A stretch of 64,000 nt of DNA from Nesterenkonia ebinurensis (lineage in GTDB: Bacteria; Actinomycetota; Actinomycetes; Actinomycetales; Micrococcaceae). The notes beneath the pieces were generated by a model. The model had not been told where the DNA came from. It was given only the letters and a program-made list of their open reading frames with translations, and searched no databases. How positions within the stretch are numbered: the first letter of the stretch is position 1; each line of letters opens with the position of its first letter. Positions 46,157-55,283 of the stretch are shown piece by piece. A program made the position numbers and the translations under genes. The DNA is taken from NCBI RefSeq assembly GCF_008711175.1, contig NZ_VWNF01000032.1, positions 307,968 to 371,967 of the forward strand. Reading direction: 5' to 3'.

Positions 46157-48049
46157 TCAGGCGTGGAGGGTCTGGGTCTCGGATTCTGCTGTAGGGCCGA
46201 ATTGTCGGTGGTAGAGCTGTTGGTAGCGGGTTCCTGTGTGGAGTAGTTCTGTGTGGGTGCCGGATTCGATGATCTTTCCGCGGTCGATGACCAGGATCCG
46301 GTCTGCTGAACGGATGGTGGCCAGGCGGTGGGCGATGATGACTGCTGTGCGGCCCGACAATGCCTGGGCTAAGGCGGCTTGGACCTCGGCCTCGGAGGAG
46401 GAGTCAAGATGTGCGGTGGCTTCATCGAGGATCACCACTTGGGGTTGGGCCAGCAGTACTCGTGCGATGGTCAGGCGTTGACGTTCACCCCCAGAGAGCC
46501 GGTATCCGCGTTCTCCGGCGATAGTGTCCAGACCGTGGGGAAGCTCGGCGATGATATGCGCCAGATGCGCCTGGGCCAGTGCCTCCCAGAGGTCGTCATC
46601 GGTGGCATCGGGGCGGGCTAAGGTGAGGTTGGCCCGTATGGTTTCATGGAACAGATGCCCGTCCTGGGTGACCATGCCGACTGATTGTCGCAGTGAGGCG
46701 GCACTGACCTCACGAAGGTCCACTCCGCCGATGCGCACCGCCCCCTGGTCGGGGTCGAACAGTCGGGGGATCAGCGAGGCGATAGTGGATTTACCGGCCC
46801 CGGAGGCGCCGACCAGTGCGATGGTTTCGCCGGGCGCAGCGCGGAAAGAGATTCCGTGGAGGACTTGGTCGCCGTCACGGGGGTCCAGTGTTGCAACTTC
46901 TTCCAGGGAGGCCAGGGAGATCTTCTCTGCTGAGGGGTAGGCAAAATGCACCTGGTCGAATTCGACGGAGAGTGGTCCCTCCGGCAGGCTCGTGGCTTCG
47001 GGACTCTGCTGAATCAGCGGTTTGATGTCGAGGACTTCGAAGACTCGCTGGAAGCTGACGATGGCGCTCATCACCTCCACTCTGGTGTTCGCCAACGCCG
47101 TCAAGGGTGCGTAGAGACGAGTCAGCAGCAGCGCAAGGGCCACGACCGTTCCGGCCTCCAGGGTCCCTTCGATGGCGTACACACCACCCAACCCGTAGAC
47201 CAGCGCCAGCGCCAATGCTGAAACCAGGGTCAGGGCGATGAAGAAGATCTGCTGCAGCATCGCGGTGCGCACCCCAATGTCCCGGACCCGGCGGGCGCGC
47301 ACTGCGAATTCTGCTGATTCTTCGTCGGGGCGGCCGAAGAGTTTGATCAAGGTCGCCCCGGCGGCGGAGAATCGCTCGGTCATCCGGGTGCTCATCGCCG
47401 CATTATGGGCAGCGGTTTCTCGCTCCAACCGGGCTAACCTGGCTCCGAGGATGCGGGCAGGCAGGATGAAGATCGGCAACAGCAGGACTGCTATCAGGGT
47501 GATTTGCCAGGAGAGACTGATCATCGCCACCAGTGCCAATATCAAGGTCACCAGGTTGCTGACCACACCGGAGAGTGTGTCGCTGAAGGCGCGCTGGGCG
47601 CCGATGACGTCGTTGTTCAATCGGCTGACCAACGCCCCTGTTCTGGTCCGGGAGAAGAAGGCGACTGGCATGGTCTGGACGTGGTCATAGACCTTGGTGC
47701 GCAAGTCCAGGATCAGCCCTTCACCGATTCGGGCGGAGAGCCAGCGTTGTCCCAGTCCGAACCCGGCTTCCAGCAACGCGATCAGCGCGATGACCGCCGC
47801 GAGGGTGACCACCACCTGCACCGCCGCTTGCTCAGTGATCGCTGTGACCACCCGACCAGCCAGCAACGGAGTAGCAACCGTGGCAGCAGCCAGCACCACA
47901 CTGACCAGAACGAACCAGACGATGAGGCCCCGATGCGGTACAGCAAACCCTCCAATCCTTCGCATCGTCTCGCGGTCAAACGGCCGACTGTCCTGCTGGG
48001 CGTAAACACTGGTGTACAACGCGTTCCACGCCGCGGTCTCCATACTCAT
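46157..48049 (-). CDS. ABC exporter, fused membrane and ATPase domains
   Basis: The 630-residue half-transporter has six helices in the N-terminal domain (about 35-330) and a nucleotide-binding domain. That domain has Walker A LVGASGAGKST, Q-loop VGMVTQDGHLFHE, signature LSGGERQRL, Walker B VVILDEAT and switch His in IIAHRLATI. A BmrA/MsbA-like dimer is expected to export lipids or drugs. It is divergent from SoxR, with a SoxR-box-like site between, so redox-active compounds are likely substrates or inducers. Confidence 0.92.
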   Translation of the reverse strand: MSMETAAWNALYTSVYAQQDSRPFDRETMRRIGGFAVPHRGLIVWFVLVSVVLAAATVATPLLAGRVVTAITEQAAVQVVVTLAAVIALIALLEAGFGLGQRWLSARIGEGLILDLRTKVYDHVQTMPVAFFSRTRTGALVSRLNNDVIGAQRAFSDTLSGVVSNLVTLILALVAMISLSWQITLIAVLLLPIFILPARILGARLARLERETAAHNAAMSTRMTERFSAAGATLIKLFGRPDEESAEFAVRARRVRDIGVRTAMLQQIFFIALTLVSALALALVYGLGGVYAIEGTLEAGTVVALALLLTRLYAPLTALANTRVEVMSAIVSFQRVFEVLDIKPLIQQSPEATSLPEGPLSVEFDQVHFAYPSAEKISLASLEEVATLDPRDGDQVLHGISFRAAPGETIALVGASGAGKSTIASLIPRLFDPDQGAVRIGGVDLREVSAASLRQSVGMVTQDGHLFHETIRANLTLARPDATDDDLWEALAQAHLAHIIAELPHGLDTIAGERGYRLSGGERQRLTIARVLLAQPQVVILDEATAHLDSSSEAEVQAALAQALSGRTAVIIAHRLATIRSADRILVIDRGKIIESGTHTELLHTGTRYQQLYHRQFGPTAESETQTLHA

Positions 48050-48121
48050 CTCATGTTCTTTCTGGTAGCTGATTTATCCTTGCACCGGGATCGTCCCGCA
48101 AGAGTCGATTTCATCCTGCAA

Positions 48122-48139
48122 CCTCAACTAAAGTTAAGG
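48122..48139. promoter_or_regulatory. SoxR box
   Basis: CCTCAACTAAAGTTAAGG is an 18-bp near-palindrome close to the SoxR consensus CCTCAAGTTAACTTGAGG. It lies in the divergent promoter between the ABC exporter and soxR. Confidence 0.75.
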
Positions 48140-48173
48140 TCAATAGCGCGCCTCTGATGGAAAGGCCTACTGT

Positions 48174-48644
48174 ATGACTGAGATACCCAGGTGGAATCAG
48201 GCCGGCCTGACTGTCGGGGAGGTGGCTGCCCGTAGTGGGGTTGCGGTCTCTGCGATGCATTTCTATGAACGGCAAGGACTGATCACCTCCCGGCGCTCCC
48301 CCGGTAACCAGCGCCGGTACCGCAGAGAGACCCTGCGGCGTATCGCCATGATCCGGATCGCTCAACGAGTAGGCATCCCGCTGGCACAGGTGCGTCAAGC
48401 CCTCGATACCCTGCCCCAGGGACGAACACCCACCCGCAGTGACTGGCAACAGCTCTCCGAGACCTGGCGGGCAGAACTCGATGAACGCATCCGCGCCCTG
48501 GAACAGCTCCGCGACGATTTCAGCGACTGTATCGGCTGCGGATGCCTCTCCCTGAACCGATGCGCACTGGCCAACCCCCACGACATCGAGGGCACCCGCG
48601 GCCGAGGACCCGTCCGCCTGCTGGGCCCGAAACCTCACTCCTAA
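48174..48644 (+). CDS. soxR: Redox-sensitive regulator SoxR
   Basis: The 156-residue MerR-family protein has the winged-helix start [20 protein letters not shown], the dimerisation helix, and the [2Fe-2S] ligand pattern Cys119-x2-Cys122-x-Cys124-x5-Cys130 ([12 protein letters not shown]) typical of SoxR. In actinobacteria SoxR responds to redox-cycling antibiotics and controls exporters, monooxygenases and reductases. The adjacent ABC exporter is the obvious target. Confidence 0.94.
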   Translation: MTEIPRWNQAGLTVGEVAARSGVAVSAMHFYERQGLITSRRSPGNQRRYRRETLRRIAMIRIAQRVGIPLAQVRQALDTLPQGRTPTRSDWQQLSETWRAELDERIRALEQLRDDFSDCIGCGCLSLNRCALANPHDIEGTRGRGPVRLLGPKPHS

Positions 48645-48682
48645 CGGCCGTCGATATTCCGCCAACGTTGAGGGGCTAAGCA

Positions 48683-49468
48683 TCAACGCTGCCTGTTTCG
48701 TAAGAACTGGAGAAGCAGTGCGTTTGTCCCGATGGCTACACCCAGCATTGATATTGCCGCAACTGGAATCAGCGGGGAAACGCCCACGGGATTCCCGGCG
48801 CCTTCCAAGGAATTCAAAGTGATATTGAAGCCCAGGTGAGTGATGGTCGCAGGCACCATTCGTTGCCAGAAAAAACCACAGAATACGCTAGTGATGCTGA
48901 GACTCATCAGCATTGTCGCGACGGAGAAAGTGATCACCGTCTGAACGCCAAGTGACCAGTACCCCAGATGTGTCACACCGAAGACAAAACCTGCCAGCGC
49001 GGAGAAAACCCATGGCCTTATAAAAGTCTCGCCACACCGCTGTGCCACACCTCGCCACCCGATCTCTTCGGTCAGAACACCGATACCTTGGATAGCGATG
49101 AACAACACCACAGGCAAACCCGCCATAGTGTTCGGAAGAGTAGGCACACGGCCGAACAGTAGCGCCGCTGTGAGCGCAAACGCGATGACCCCAGCTAATG
49201 AGGCGACGACGGATACAACTAGAGACCCTGCCCCTGTGCCGGGCCAGGGTCTCGGCAACCACTGTGGACGAAACAGCAGAAAGGCAGCGGCGACTGTGGG
49301 CACAACAGTGACCAGAGCGAATAGTTCGAAGGATAGGCCAAGGGCCTGCTGAGCAATCTCCGCTGCAGGGGCCAGAGCGACCATGCTAGCGAACCAGATG
49401 ATCAGCACCAGCACTGGACGCCTGCCTCGGGCCGTGCTGATACCGCTGCTAGGAGAAGCGTTCAACAT
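48683..49468 (-). CDS. CPBP family intramembrane metalloprotease
   Basis: The 261-residue membrane protein has about eight helices and the CPBP/Abi motifs EEIGWRG (Glu134, Glu135, Arg139), FGVTHLG (His167) and a later ITHLGFN. Family roles include prenyl-protein processing and bacteriocin self-immunity. The first codons and the 5' region are nearly the same as those of the GNAT gene at 58.8 kb, so both may obey the TetR regulator there. Confidence 0.87.
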   Translation of the reverse strand: MLNASPSSGISTARGRRPVLVLIIWFASMVALAPAAEIAQQALGLSFELFALVTVVPTVAAAFLLFRPQWLPRPWPGTGAGSLVVSVVASLAGVIAFALTAALLFGRVPTLPNTMAGLPVVLFIAIQGIGVLTEEIGWRGVAQRCGETFIRPWVFSALAGFVFGVTHLGYWSLGVQTVITFSVATMLMSLSITSVFCGFFWQRMVPATITHLGFNITLNSLEGAGNPVGVSPLIPVAAISMLGVAIGTNALLLQFLRNRQR

Positions 49469-49490
49469 GAATTTAAACTAACATAGATAG
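49453..49490 (-). repeat. Copied promoter/start segment (copy A)
   Basis: This 38-bp stretch, which includes the ATG and the first five codons of the CPBP gene, matches 58762-58799 on the opposite strand with three mismatches. The shared CTATCTATGTTAG is a CTAnCnnnGnTAG near-palindrome suited to TetR binding. Confidence 0.85.
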
Positions 49491-49510
49491 TATAGAGACG
49501 CCTGAATGGT

Positions 49511-49951
49511 TTAACGTCGTCTTTCGTGTGGCTGAGCCTGCGGCACTGGTCCGGGCGGTGATTCGTGATAATGGATCACCGCCCATCCTCTGTCGCCGCG
49601 TCGCAGGATGAGAGTGCTTCGGCCATCGCCTCTGTGGATTTCACCGTCGAGTTCTACTTCGAAGTGAAAGGTGAAGAACGCGTAGGCGAGATCGCCGAAG
49701 ACGTTGACCGACAGGTTGCTGACCTCCATGACCATGCCCGAGTCTGAGGCTCCGACCGCGTGGTCATAATAGGACTGTATTGAGGGCCAATCCCAGAGTG
49801 GTTCGGCGGCTTCCTGGGCCACGTAGATCAGATGGTCGTATTCACGATCCCAGAGGACCTTGAGCACCTCGGCGTCGAAGTTGGCGAATCCGTGGCGGTA
49901 TTGCTCGACAATCTCTGTGATCTGCAGCACTTCTCGCTCCTGTACTGTCAT
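49511..49951 (-). CDS. SnoaL-like / NTF2-fold protein
   Basis: The 146-residue protein has the NTF2-like cone-fold pattern: helical start with IVEQYRHGFANFDAEVLKVL, WPSIQSYYDHAV, and the closing strands FHFEVELDGEIHRGDGRSTL and WAVIHYHESPP. Such proteins are cyclases, isomerases or ligand binders. It is divergent from a TetR gene with a perfect TGTAAAGT/ACTTTACA operator between. Confidence 0.82.
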   Translation of the reverse strand: MTVQEREVLQITEIVEQYRHGFANFDAEVLKVLWDREYDHLIYVAQEAAEPLWDWPSIQSYYDHAVGASDSGMVMEVSNLSVNVFGDLAYAFFTFHFEVELDGEIHRGDGRSTLILRRGDRGWAVIHYHESPPGPVPQAQPHERRR

Positions 49952-49957
49952 GCTGAG

Positions 49958-50111
49958 TCCTCTTCTGTAGATGTAAAGTAAAATCTCACTTTACATGCTA
50001 GGTTTGATGACAGCAACCTCGAATACCAGGAGGCGGGTGCAGGTGGACCACGACAAAGATCCAGCGACGAACCAAGGCGGCCGATTGCGCCCTGATAAGC
50101 ATGCCGCAATC
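49958..50111. repeat. Duplicated operator plus tetR 5' end (copy A)
   Basis: About 154 bp, from the region before the operator to codon 23 of the TetR gene, recurs at 53662-53816 with roughly a dozen changes and one indel. This copy leads into the intact regulator. Confidence 0.9.
49972..49995. promoter_or_regulatory. TetR operator (copy A)
   Basis: TGTAAAGT-N8-ACTTTACA is a perfect inverted repeat between the SnoaL-like gene and tetR. A near-identical site is at 53676-53699. Confidence 0.8.
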
Positions 50112-50699
50112 ATCGCCGGCGGCCGTGAAGTGTTTGCGCGTGAGCAGTATCAGCGGGCAAGTATCGATGCGATCGCGACTGCTTCAAGGGTCTCCACCAG
50201 AACGATCTATAAGCACTTCGTCGATAAAGCTGCCCTGTTCGCAGCGGTTGTTGCCGAGTCCTCAGCAGATATAGCGGAAGAACAATTGGCACTGATAGAC
50301 CACCACTTGTCAGACGTCAGCAGCACCGAGGAACTCGAACCGGCGTTAGCGGCCTTGGCGACCGAATGGCTGCGTTCTGAAGCTCCAGCTGCCCACACTG
50401 CGCTGGTCGGACAGGTTCATGCCGAGGCGTCCAGGCTGGGCACGGATATCGTCACCACGTACTGGCAGGCAGGTCCGGGTCGCGTCATAGAGGGACTTGC
50501 GAAGATTCTGACCCGCTGGTCCGAGGCTGGCCTGCTGAACATCACGCATCCAGAACGCGCCGCTATCCAGTTTGCTGAACTCATCTCTGCGCGACCAGGC
50601 CCACCATCATCACCACTAGCTGCAGATGAACAACGGGAATGGATCGACGACGGCGTGGGAGTATTCATACGCGCCTACAATCCATCAGCAGTTCTCTGA
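50043..50699 (+). CDS. TetR/AcrR family regulator
   Basis: I choose GTG 50043 (VDHDKDPATNQGGRLRPDKH, 9 bases after AGGAGG), giving 218 residues. An in-frame ATG at 49995 lies in the operator, and its frame is not kept in the duplicated copy at 53.7 kb. The helix-turn-helix is REQYQRASIDAIATASRVST plus RTIYKHF. The TetR_C_7-like domain follows. It should control the SnoaL-like gene and, through the copied operator, the FMN reductase-MFS pair. Confidence 0.87.
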   Translation: MDHDKDPATNQGGRLRPDKHAAIIAGGREVFAREQYQRASIDAIATASRVSTRTIYKHFVDKAALFAAVVAESSADIAEEQLALIDHHLSDVSSTEELEPALAALATEWLRSEAPAAHTALVGQVHAEASRLGTDIVTTYWQAGPGRVIEGLAKILTRWSEAGLLNITHPERAAIQFAELISARPGPPSSPLAADEQREWIDDGVGVFIRAYNPSAVL

Positions 50700-50829
50700 C
50701 TCTGGAGGCGAAAAGCTAAATATCCAGTATGAGTGGTCTGTGATCGGAGACTTCCGGTGCCGCGACTACCTCAAAGTGCCTCACCGCGGTTGGATCAGAG
50801 ACCAGCAGATAGTCGGCATGACGTACCGG

Positions 50830-51117
50830 CTAGATGTACTCAGAGGTCCGAGTATCGGCAAAGCCGACCAGATCCACGAGCCCGATCACACCGAGAATGT
50901 CAAAGGTCATGCTCTCCGGCAGGATATTTATATCGCCAGCCACCACTACAAGATCATCATGCCCTCGTAACGCGGTGATGAATCCAGCGAGACGGCGGGC
51001 CTGGGCAATACGGGCAGGCTTATCACCCTTGCCCGCTGGGTCGCGCAGACCATGGATAGTGACAACCGTGATAAACCGTTGACTGCCTGCCGAAGCGGTG
51101 CAGTAAAGTCGAGCCAC
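50830..51117 (-). pseudogene. Endonuclease/exonuclease/phosphatase-family C-terminal fragment
   Basis: The frame reads ITVVTIHGLRDPAGKGDKPA then DLVVVAGDINILPESMTFDI and IGLVDLVGFADTRTS, the last third of an EEP-fold protein (GDxN and strand motifs). The N-terminal two thirds are absent or scrambled. Confidence 0.65.
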
Positions 51118-51499
51118 CTCGCCGCTGGTTCCCGGTTCTCTGCCAAGAACGAGGCATGGGATGTGGCGCCACTCGGCGAATGTGCCTCATCCTGCAATGG
51201 CAGGAGGGGGTTCGCGCATGTCGGCTTTTCTGGTTGAACATCGAAACGCCACGCATCCAAGGTCAACGGCGCGTCGGCTGGCAGGCGGACGGCGAAAGGA
51301 TTCACGTTCACCATAGGCGGCGCTGAAATACATTACCCACCGGCCGTTCAGGAAGCGGACGTCGGGGTCACCTGACCGAAGCCAGCAGCCGAATCGAACA
51401 GGTGATATGCGCGAGCGTGGGATGTCACCATCGATACCTCTCTCAATGGGTTAGTCGAGTTGTCTGCAACAGGCTTGGCACCGGAGGAATTGATGAGCA
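51118..51499. pseudogene. Scrambled remnant, possibly glycoside-hydrolase-like
   Basis: On the minus strand short pieces in different frames (FLNGRWVMYFSAAYGERES and LPADAPLTLDAWRFDV) resemble beta-propeller glycoside hydrolases. They are not continuous and cannot encode a protein. The assignment is tentative. Confidence 0.3.
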
Positions 51500-52999
51500 T
51501 CATCGAACCTTCTGTTGGCAGGGATTCACATTTCGGACCATAATCGCGGTGGCGATCACGACGGCGGTGCAAACTCCGGCTAATGCGAGCAGGGCCGTGC
51601 GCCAGGCAGCGGTCAGGTGAGTGGCCAGGATCTCTGCATCTTCAGACGGTATGTTGCCCGTGGCCACTCGGCCGGCCAGCTCCGGTGAGTTCAGAGTCAG
51701 GGTGAGGAAGGCGATGAGGGCAGCACCGAACAGAGTCATAATCAGAGTGTTGGCAACACCGTCGATGGTGTTGAGCATGCCGGCGGCCAGGCCTGCCTGG
51801 TCGGTGTCGATCTGATTCATGGCCTGGGCGTCGATAATTCCGGCAGCCAGGCCGACCCCGGCTCCCAGCGTCAGCAGCGGGGCACTCAGGGCAGCGATGC
51901 TGATGGCTGGATGCAGGGTGGCCAACCACACGTTTCCGACTGCCAACAGGAGCAACGCGGCGGTAATGATGACCGTGGGACTGATGCCCCGATTGACCAA
52001 ACGTGCGGCCAGCGGAGGCAAAAGGACCATTGGAATGGTGGGCAGCAGTACGATCAGACCGGTCAGGCCTGCGCTGTAGCCGGCTGGGGATTGCAGATAG
52101 CTGGGCAGGAATGCGAGCACCCCGCCGTAGCCGATGGAGGTAGTCGCCGCGGCCAGAGTCCATCCCATGAACCTGCGGTTCCGCAGCAGGGCCGGGTCGA
52201 GAAGAGGACTGGGAGCGCGCCTTTCGACCGGAATTAGCGTGACGATGCCGATCACACCAACGGCGAACGCGCCCAGCACAAGTGGATCGCTCCATCCCAA
52301 GGAGGGTCCTTGGGAGACACCTAACATGAGTGCGGCCAGGCTGACCGCGAGCACGGTCGCGCCGGCGACATCTATTCGCGGACGGGTGCTGGCGCTGGTC
52401 TCGCGCATGAGCCAGGTGCCAGCGAAGAGCCCGAGTCCGGCCAGGGCGAACACGGCGAAACCGAGCCGCCATCCCAGGGCTTCGACAATCCACCCGGAGG
52501 CAGACGGTCCCAGCGCCAGTCCCAATCCGGCGACTGCGCCCATCGCAGCGAAAGCTCGGGTGCGCGCGACACCAGTGAAGGTCGCAGCCAGGATCGCCGC
52601 ACTTGAGGCAATCATCGCGGCCGCGCCCACACCGGTGAAAATACGAGCCGCCACGAGGATACAGATGCTCGGCGCTAATGCTGCAGCAAGACTCCCCGCG
52701 GCATAGATGACCGCACCCAGCCGATAGATGCGTCGACGTCCGTAGGCATCGGCCACCGAGCCGGCCACGAGCATAAGCGCGGAAGCGGTGAGGAAGTAGC
52801 CGGTGACCACCCACTGGGCAGCTGCCCCACCGGTGTCCAGATCCCCTCCGATGTGCGGGATCGCAATGCTCGCCCCCGACATCGACATCGGTAGCGGAAG
52901 GAGCCCGATCAGGATGACCAGCAGGGTACCCCGTGCCGAAGAAAGATGTCGGTTCGTCGGGTGGTCGAGGTGGACGGTCCCATCTGGTCGTGTGTGCAT
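51500..52999 (-). CDS. MFS drug exporter, DHA2 family (14 helices)
   Basis: The 499-residue exporter begins helix 1 at GTLLVILIGLLPLPMSMSGA. It has motif A DAYGRRRIYRLG, motif C-like GLALGPSASGWIVEALGW and fourteen hydrophobic stretches. It lies about 50 bp downstream of the frameshifted FMN reductase on the same strand, so it would be expressed from the TetR operator at 53676-53699. The substrate is unknown. Confidence 0.9.
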   Translation of the reverse strand: MHTRPDGTVHLDHPTNRHLSSARGTLLVILIGLLPLPMSMSGASIAIPHIGGDLDTGGAAAQWVVTGYFLTASALMLVAGSVADAYGRRRIYRLGAVIYAAGSLAAALAPSICILVAARIFTGVGAAAMIASSAAILAATFTGVARTRAFAAMGAVAGLGLALGPSASGWIVEALGWRLGFAVFALAGLGLFAGTWLMRETSASTRPRIDVAGATVLAVSLAALMLGVSQGPSLGWSDPLVLGAFAVGVIGIVTLIPVERRAPSPLLDPALLRNRRFMGWTLAAATTSIGYGGVLAFLPSYLQSPAGYSAGLTGLIVLLPTIPMVLLPPLAARLVNRGISPTVIITAALLLLAVGNVWLATLHPAISIAALSAPLLTLGAGVGLAAGIIDAQAMNQIDTDQAGLAAGMLNTIDGVANTLIMTLFGAALIAFLTLTLNSPELAGRVATGNIPSEDAEILATHLTAAWRTALLALAGVCTAVVIATAIMVRNVNPCQQKVR

Positions 53000-53049
53000 G
53001 ATCAGCTCCTCCGAAAGCCTCCTGAACGCCTATTTCGTGTGCGGTATCT

Positions 53050-53656
53050 TCACTCCCTGCTGGGCTGGTTTCGTACTTGTGTAAGGGCGCGGCTCCAGGA
53101 GGTGACCTCTGCCACCATCTCGGTGAGGTCTCCGATGTGTCGTTCATCAGGAGAGAAAGCCCCGACAGTCGTCGGGTCTGAGAGGTCCAGTCCGGTGTAG
53201 TCGAAGTCAGTGAAGACGCTGAGTACCACCTGGGCGCGCACATCGGCCAGCTTGAGCTCGCCGGCGACCTGGCGCAGCTGTTCGACGGCCCGCACCACCA
53301 TTGGCGCCGTAGCTGACAAACCCTGCGGCCTTGTCGTTCCACTCATAGAACAGGTAATCGATGGCGTTCTTCAGCGGACCGGGTACGCCGTGGTTGTACT
53401 CGGGGGTGACGAACACGAAGCCGTCGAAGGAGCCGATGACCTCGCCCCACTGCTTGGTGTGGTCATGAGCCACAGCCCCGGCCATGGCAGGAGCAGGCTC
53501 ATCGAGGACGGGCAGGCCGAAGGCAGCTACATCGACCAGTTCGACCTCTACTCCCTCGGGGGCGACTTTCCGTGCTGTTTCCACAGTCCACTCGGCCACG
53601 CTGGGGCCGGCCCGATGAATGCGGGTGCTGCCGACGATGACGGCGATGCGGGTCAT
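53050..53656 (-). pseudogene. NADPH-dependent FMN reductase with a frameshift
   Basis: The first 125 codons (MTRIAVIVGSTRIHRAGPSV to AAGFVSYGANGG) and the last 80 (AVEQLRQVAGELKLADVRAQ onward) are in different frames, joined near 53300. The intact relative at 57.2 kb reads FVCYGAGEGVRAGEHLR across the same point, proving continuity was lost. It is quinone/azo-reductase-like with flavodoxin fold. The break could be real or an assembly error. Confidence 0.82.
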
Positions 53657-53661
53657 GATGA

Positions 53662-53816
53662 TCCTCCTCTGTAGATGCAAAGTAAAATCGTACTTTACAT
53701 GCTAGGTTTGATGACAGCAACCTCGGAATACCAGGAGGCGGGTGCAGGTGGACCACGACAGAAAGCCAGCGGCGAACCAAGGCAGCCGATTGTGCCCTGA
53801 TAAGCATGCCGCAATC
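53662..53816. repeat. Duplicated operator plus tetR 5' end (copy B)
   Basis: This is the partner of 49958-50111. The homology ends inside the tetR coding start (codon 23), after which unrelated sequence follows. A one-base insertion upstream of AGGAGG breaks the ATG frame but not the GTG frame. Confidence 0.9.
53676..53699. promoter_or_regulatory. TetR operator (copy B)
   Basis: TGCAAAGTA-N6-TACTTTACA is an inverted repeat with one mismatch and the same spacing as 49972-49995. It lies just upstream of the FMN reductase-MFS pair. Confidence 0.75.
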
Positions 53817-54227
53817 CCGAGTTTCATATTGAAGTGCAACACTGGCGGGTATGTCAGGATTCGTCGTCAACTGGCACGGGGCGTTCTCATTGCTGATGCA
53901 GTGGGATGTGCAGCCGCGGCTAGCCTGGTACTGAGCAATGAACGTGCAGTCGGCTCGTTCGCTCCGTCTCAGAGAGCACGGGGGTCTGTCGCCATAGCCC
54001 TGGGAGCCACCAGTGCGTTGTTAGTCGCCGGCGCTGTAGGCAAACAACCCACGAATCGAGACTTGGAACTCGCCGCAGGCGTCAACGCGGGTTGGGTGAC
54101 CGCATGTCTGCTCGGACTGCTTCATCGTCCCTCGCGGACGGGGAAAGTGATACTTGCCAGCACTGCCGTCCTGGATGGCGCCGCGTCCATAGCGCAGTTG
54201 ACACTGCGCTCCATAACGAAAACATGA
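53748..54227 (+). CDS. Chimeric frame: TetR N-terminus joined to a small membrane protein
   Basis: The first 23 codons repeat the start of the TetR regulator (VDHDRKPAANQGSRLCPDKH), including its AGGAGG site. They then run in frame into a different protein with four hydrophobic helices (for example GVLIADAVGCAAAASLVLSN, VAIALGATSALLVAGAVG and LELAAGVNAGWVTACLLGLL). The membrane part resembles small DoxX/DUF4345-like proteins only loosely. It may be translated from the captured tetR start, with its natural N-terminus lost. Confidence 0.55.
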   Translation: MDHDRKPAANQGSRLCPDKHAAIPSFILKCNTGGYVRIRRQLARGVLIADAVGCAAAASLVLSNERAVGSFAPSQRARGSVAIALGATSALLVAGAVGKQPTNRDLELAAGVNAGWVTACLLGLLHRPSRTGKVILASTAVLDGAASIAQLTLRSITKT

Positions 54228-54334
54228 CTGCGGCTTCAGGATGTTGTTCGCCAGCACGAGCTGAAGACCCGTGTGATACCCAGTACCTGGTATTAAAGTT
54301 GACTCGTCATTGTCCCGCGGTGGGATAAGGCACT

Positions 54335-55183
54335 ATGAGCTCAAACCCCATAGCGAAGGCCATCCCATCCAGTGTCGTAGATGCTTGTGGCCAGCACATT
54401 GGCGATGTTATAAAGATCGAGACGCTGAGCGGGTTGTCCGGACGCACAGTAGCTGCCGTGTTTGGCACTGACGGTTCACTGGTGGTCAAAGGTCCAGCTC
54501 CAGCGGCAGAGGTCGAGGTGATGCGCCGGTTCCCCGAACAGTTCCAACAATATGGCATCCGCACACCCGGAACGCTGACCATTGTCGAACTGAAGTCATC
54601 GGAAACATGGATTCTGATGGAACACCTGCCTGACCCACTGCCACGGAACCGGTGGGGTGCAGACCCCGAAGTATTGGCTGTGCTTGGCAACCTCCACGGT
54701 TTTCCCGCTGAGCTCATCAAGGATATTCCCGAAAGATACCAACCCCGGTGGGACAACACCATGACTGCACAGGCAGCGACCGCGCTGAGTCTTGATGGTC
54801 CCACGACTCTGCACCTGGAGACGATTGCCGACCAGGCTGGGCAGCTGTTCGAGCCCGACTGTGTGATCTCAGGAGACCCTAACCCGCTGAATTGGCGCCT
54901 AGATCCAGACGGTCTACCGGTCTTGCTGGATCTGGAACGGCTCACTGTCGCCAACCCTGCCATTGACCTGACCATCATGATCCCTGGGTTCCCGCACAGA
55001 GAAGACCTCTCCGCGATGCTCAGAGCCTACCCAGGGCAGAACCCGCCCACTGTTGACGAAGTACTTATGGCCAAAGCCTGGAGTGTGGTGGAGCTAGCAG
55101 CAATGTCTACAGAGAAGCTCGCCGTACAAAGTGTGGTCAGTCAGCTTCGATCACCTTTCCTTTCTTGGATCGATGCCCTCTGA
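54335..55183 (+). CDS. Aminoglycoside-phosphotransferase-fold kinase
   Basis: The 282-residue protein has an APH/choline-kinase fold. The ATP-lobe region is AAVFGTDGSLVVKGPAPAAE with a conserved Lys, the hinge WILMEHLPDPLP, the catalytic loop SGDPNPLNW (the usual HGD is SGD here) and the metal-binding LDLERL. Targets of such kinases include antibiotics, homoserine and sugars. The substrate is unknown. Confidence 0.8.
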   Translation: MSSNPIAKAIPSSVVDACGQHIGDVIKIETLSGLSGRTVAAVFGTDGSLVVKGPAPAAEVEVMRRFPEQFQQYGIRTPGTLTIVELKSSETWILMEHLPDPLPRNRWGADPEVLAVLGNLHGFPAELIKDIPERYQPRWDNTMTAQAATALSLDGPTTLHLETIADQAGQLFEPDCVISGDPNPLNWRLDPDGLPVLLDLERLTVANPAIDLTIMIPGFPHREDLSAMLRAYPGQNPPTVDEVLMAKAWSVVELAAMSTEKLAVQSVVSQLRSPFLSWIDAL

Positions 55184-55283
55184 CCCGGGACCGGAGGCTC
55201 CACGCGTGCATGTCCTGGGCGTTCCTGTATCCCGCGAAAGACTCCATCCTCGCTATCGGAAATCAGAACACCGATGGAGGACT

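Noticed and set aside
53050..53656. Two separate proteins in the FMN reductase region
   Set aside because: The intact relative at 57180-57794 spans both halves in one frame, so this is one broken gene.
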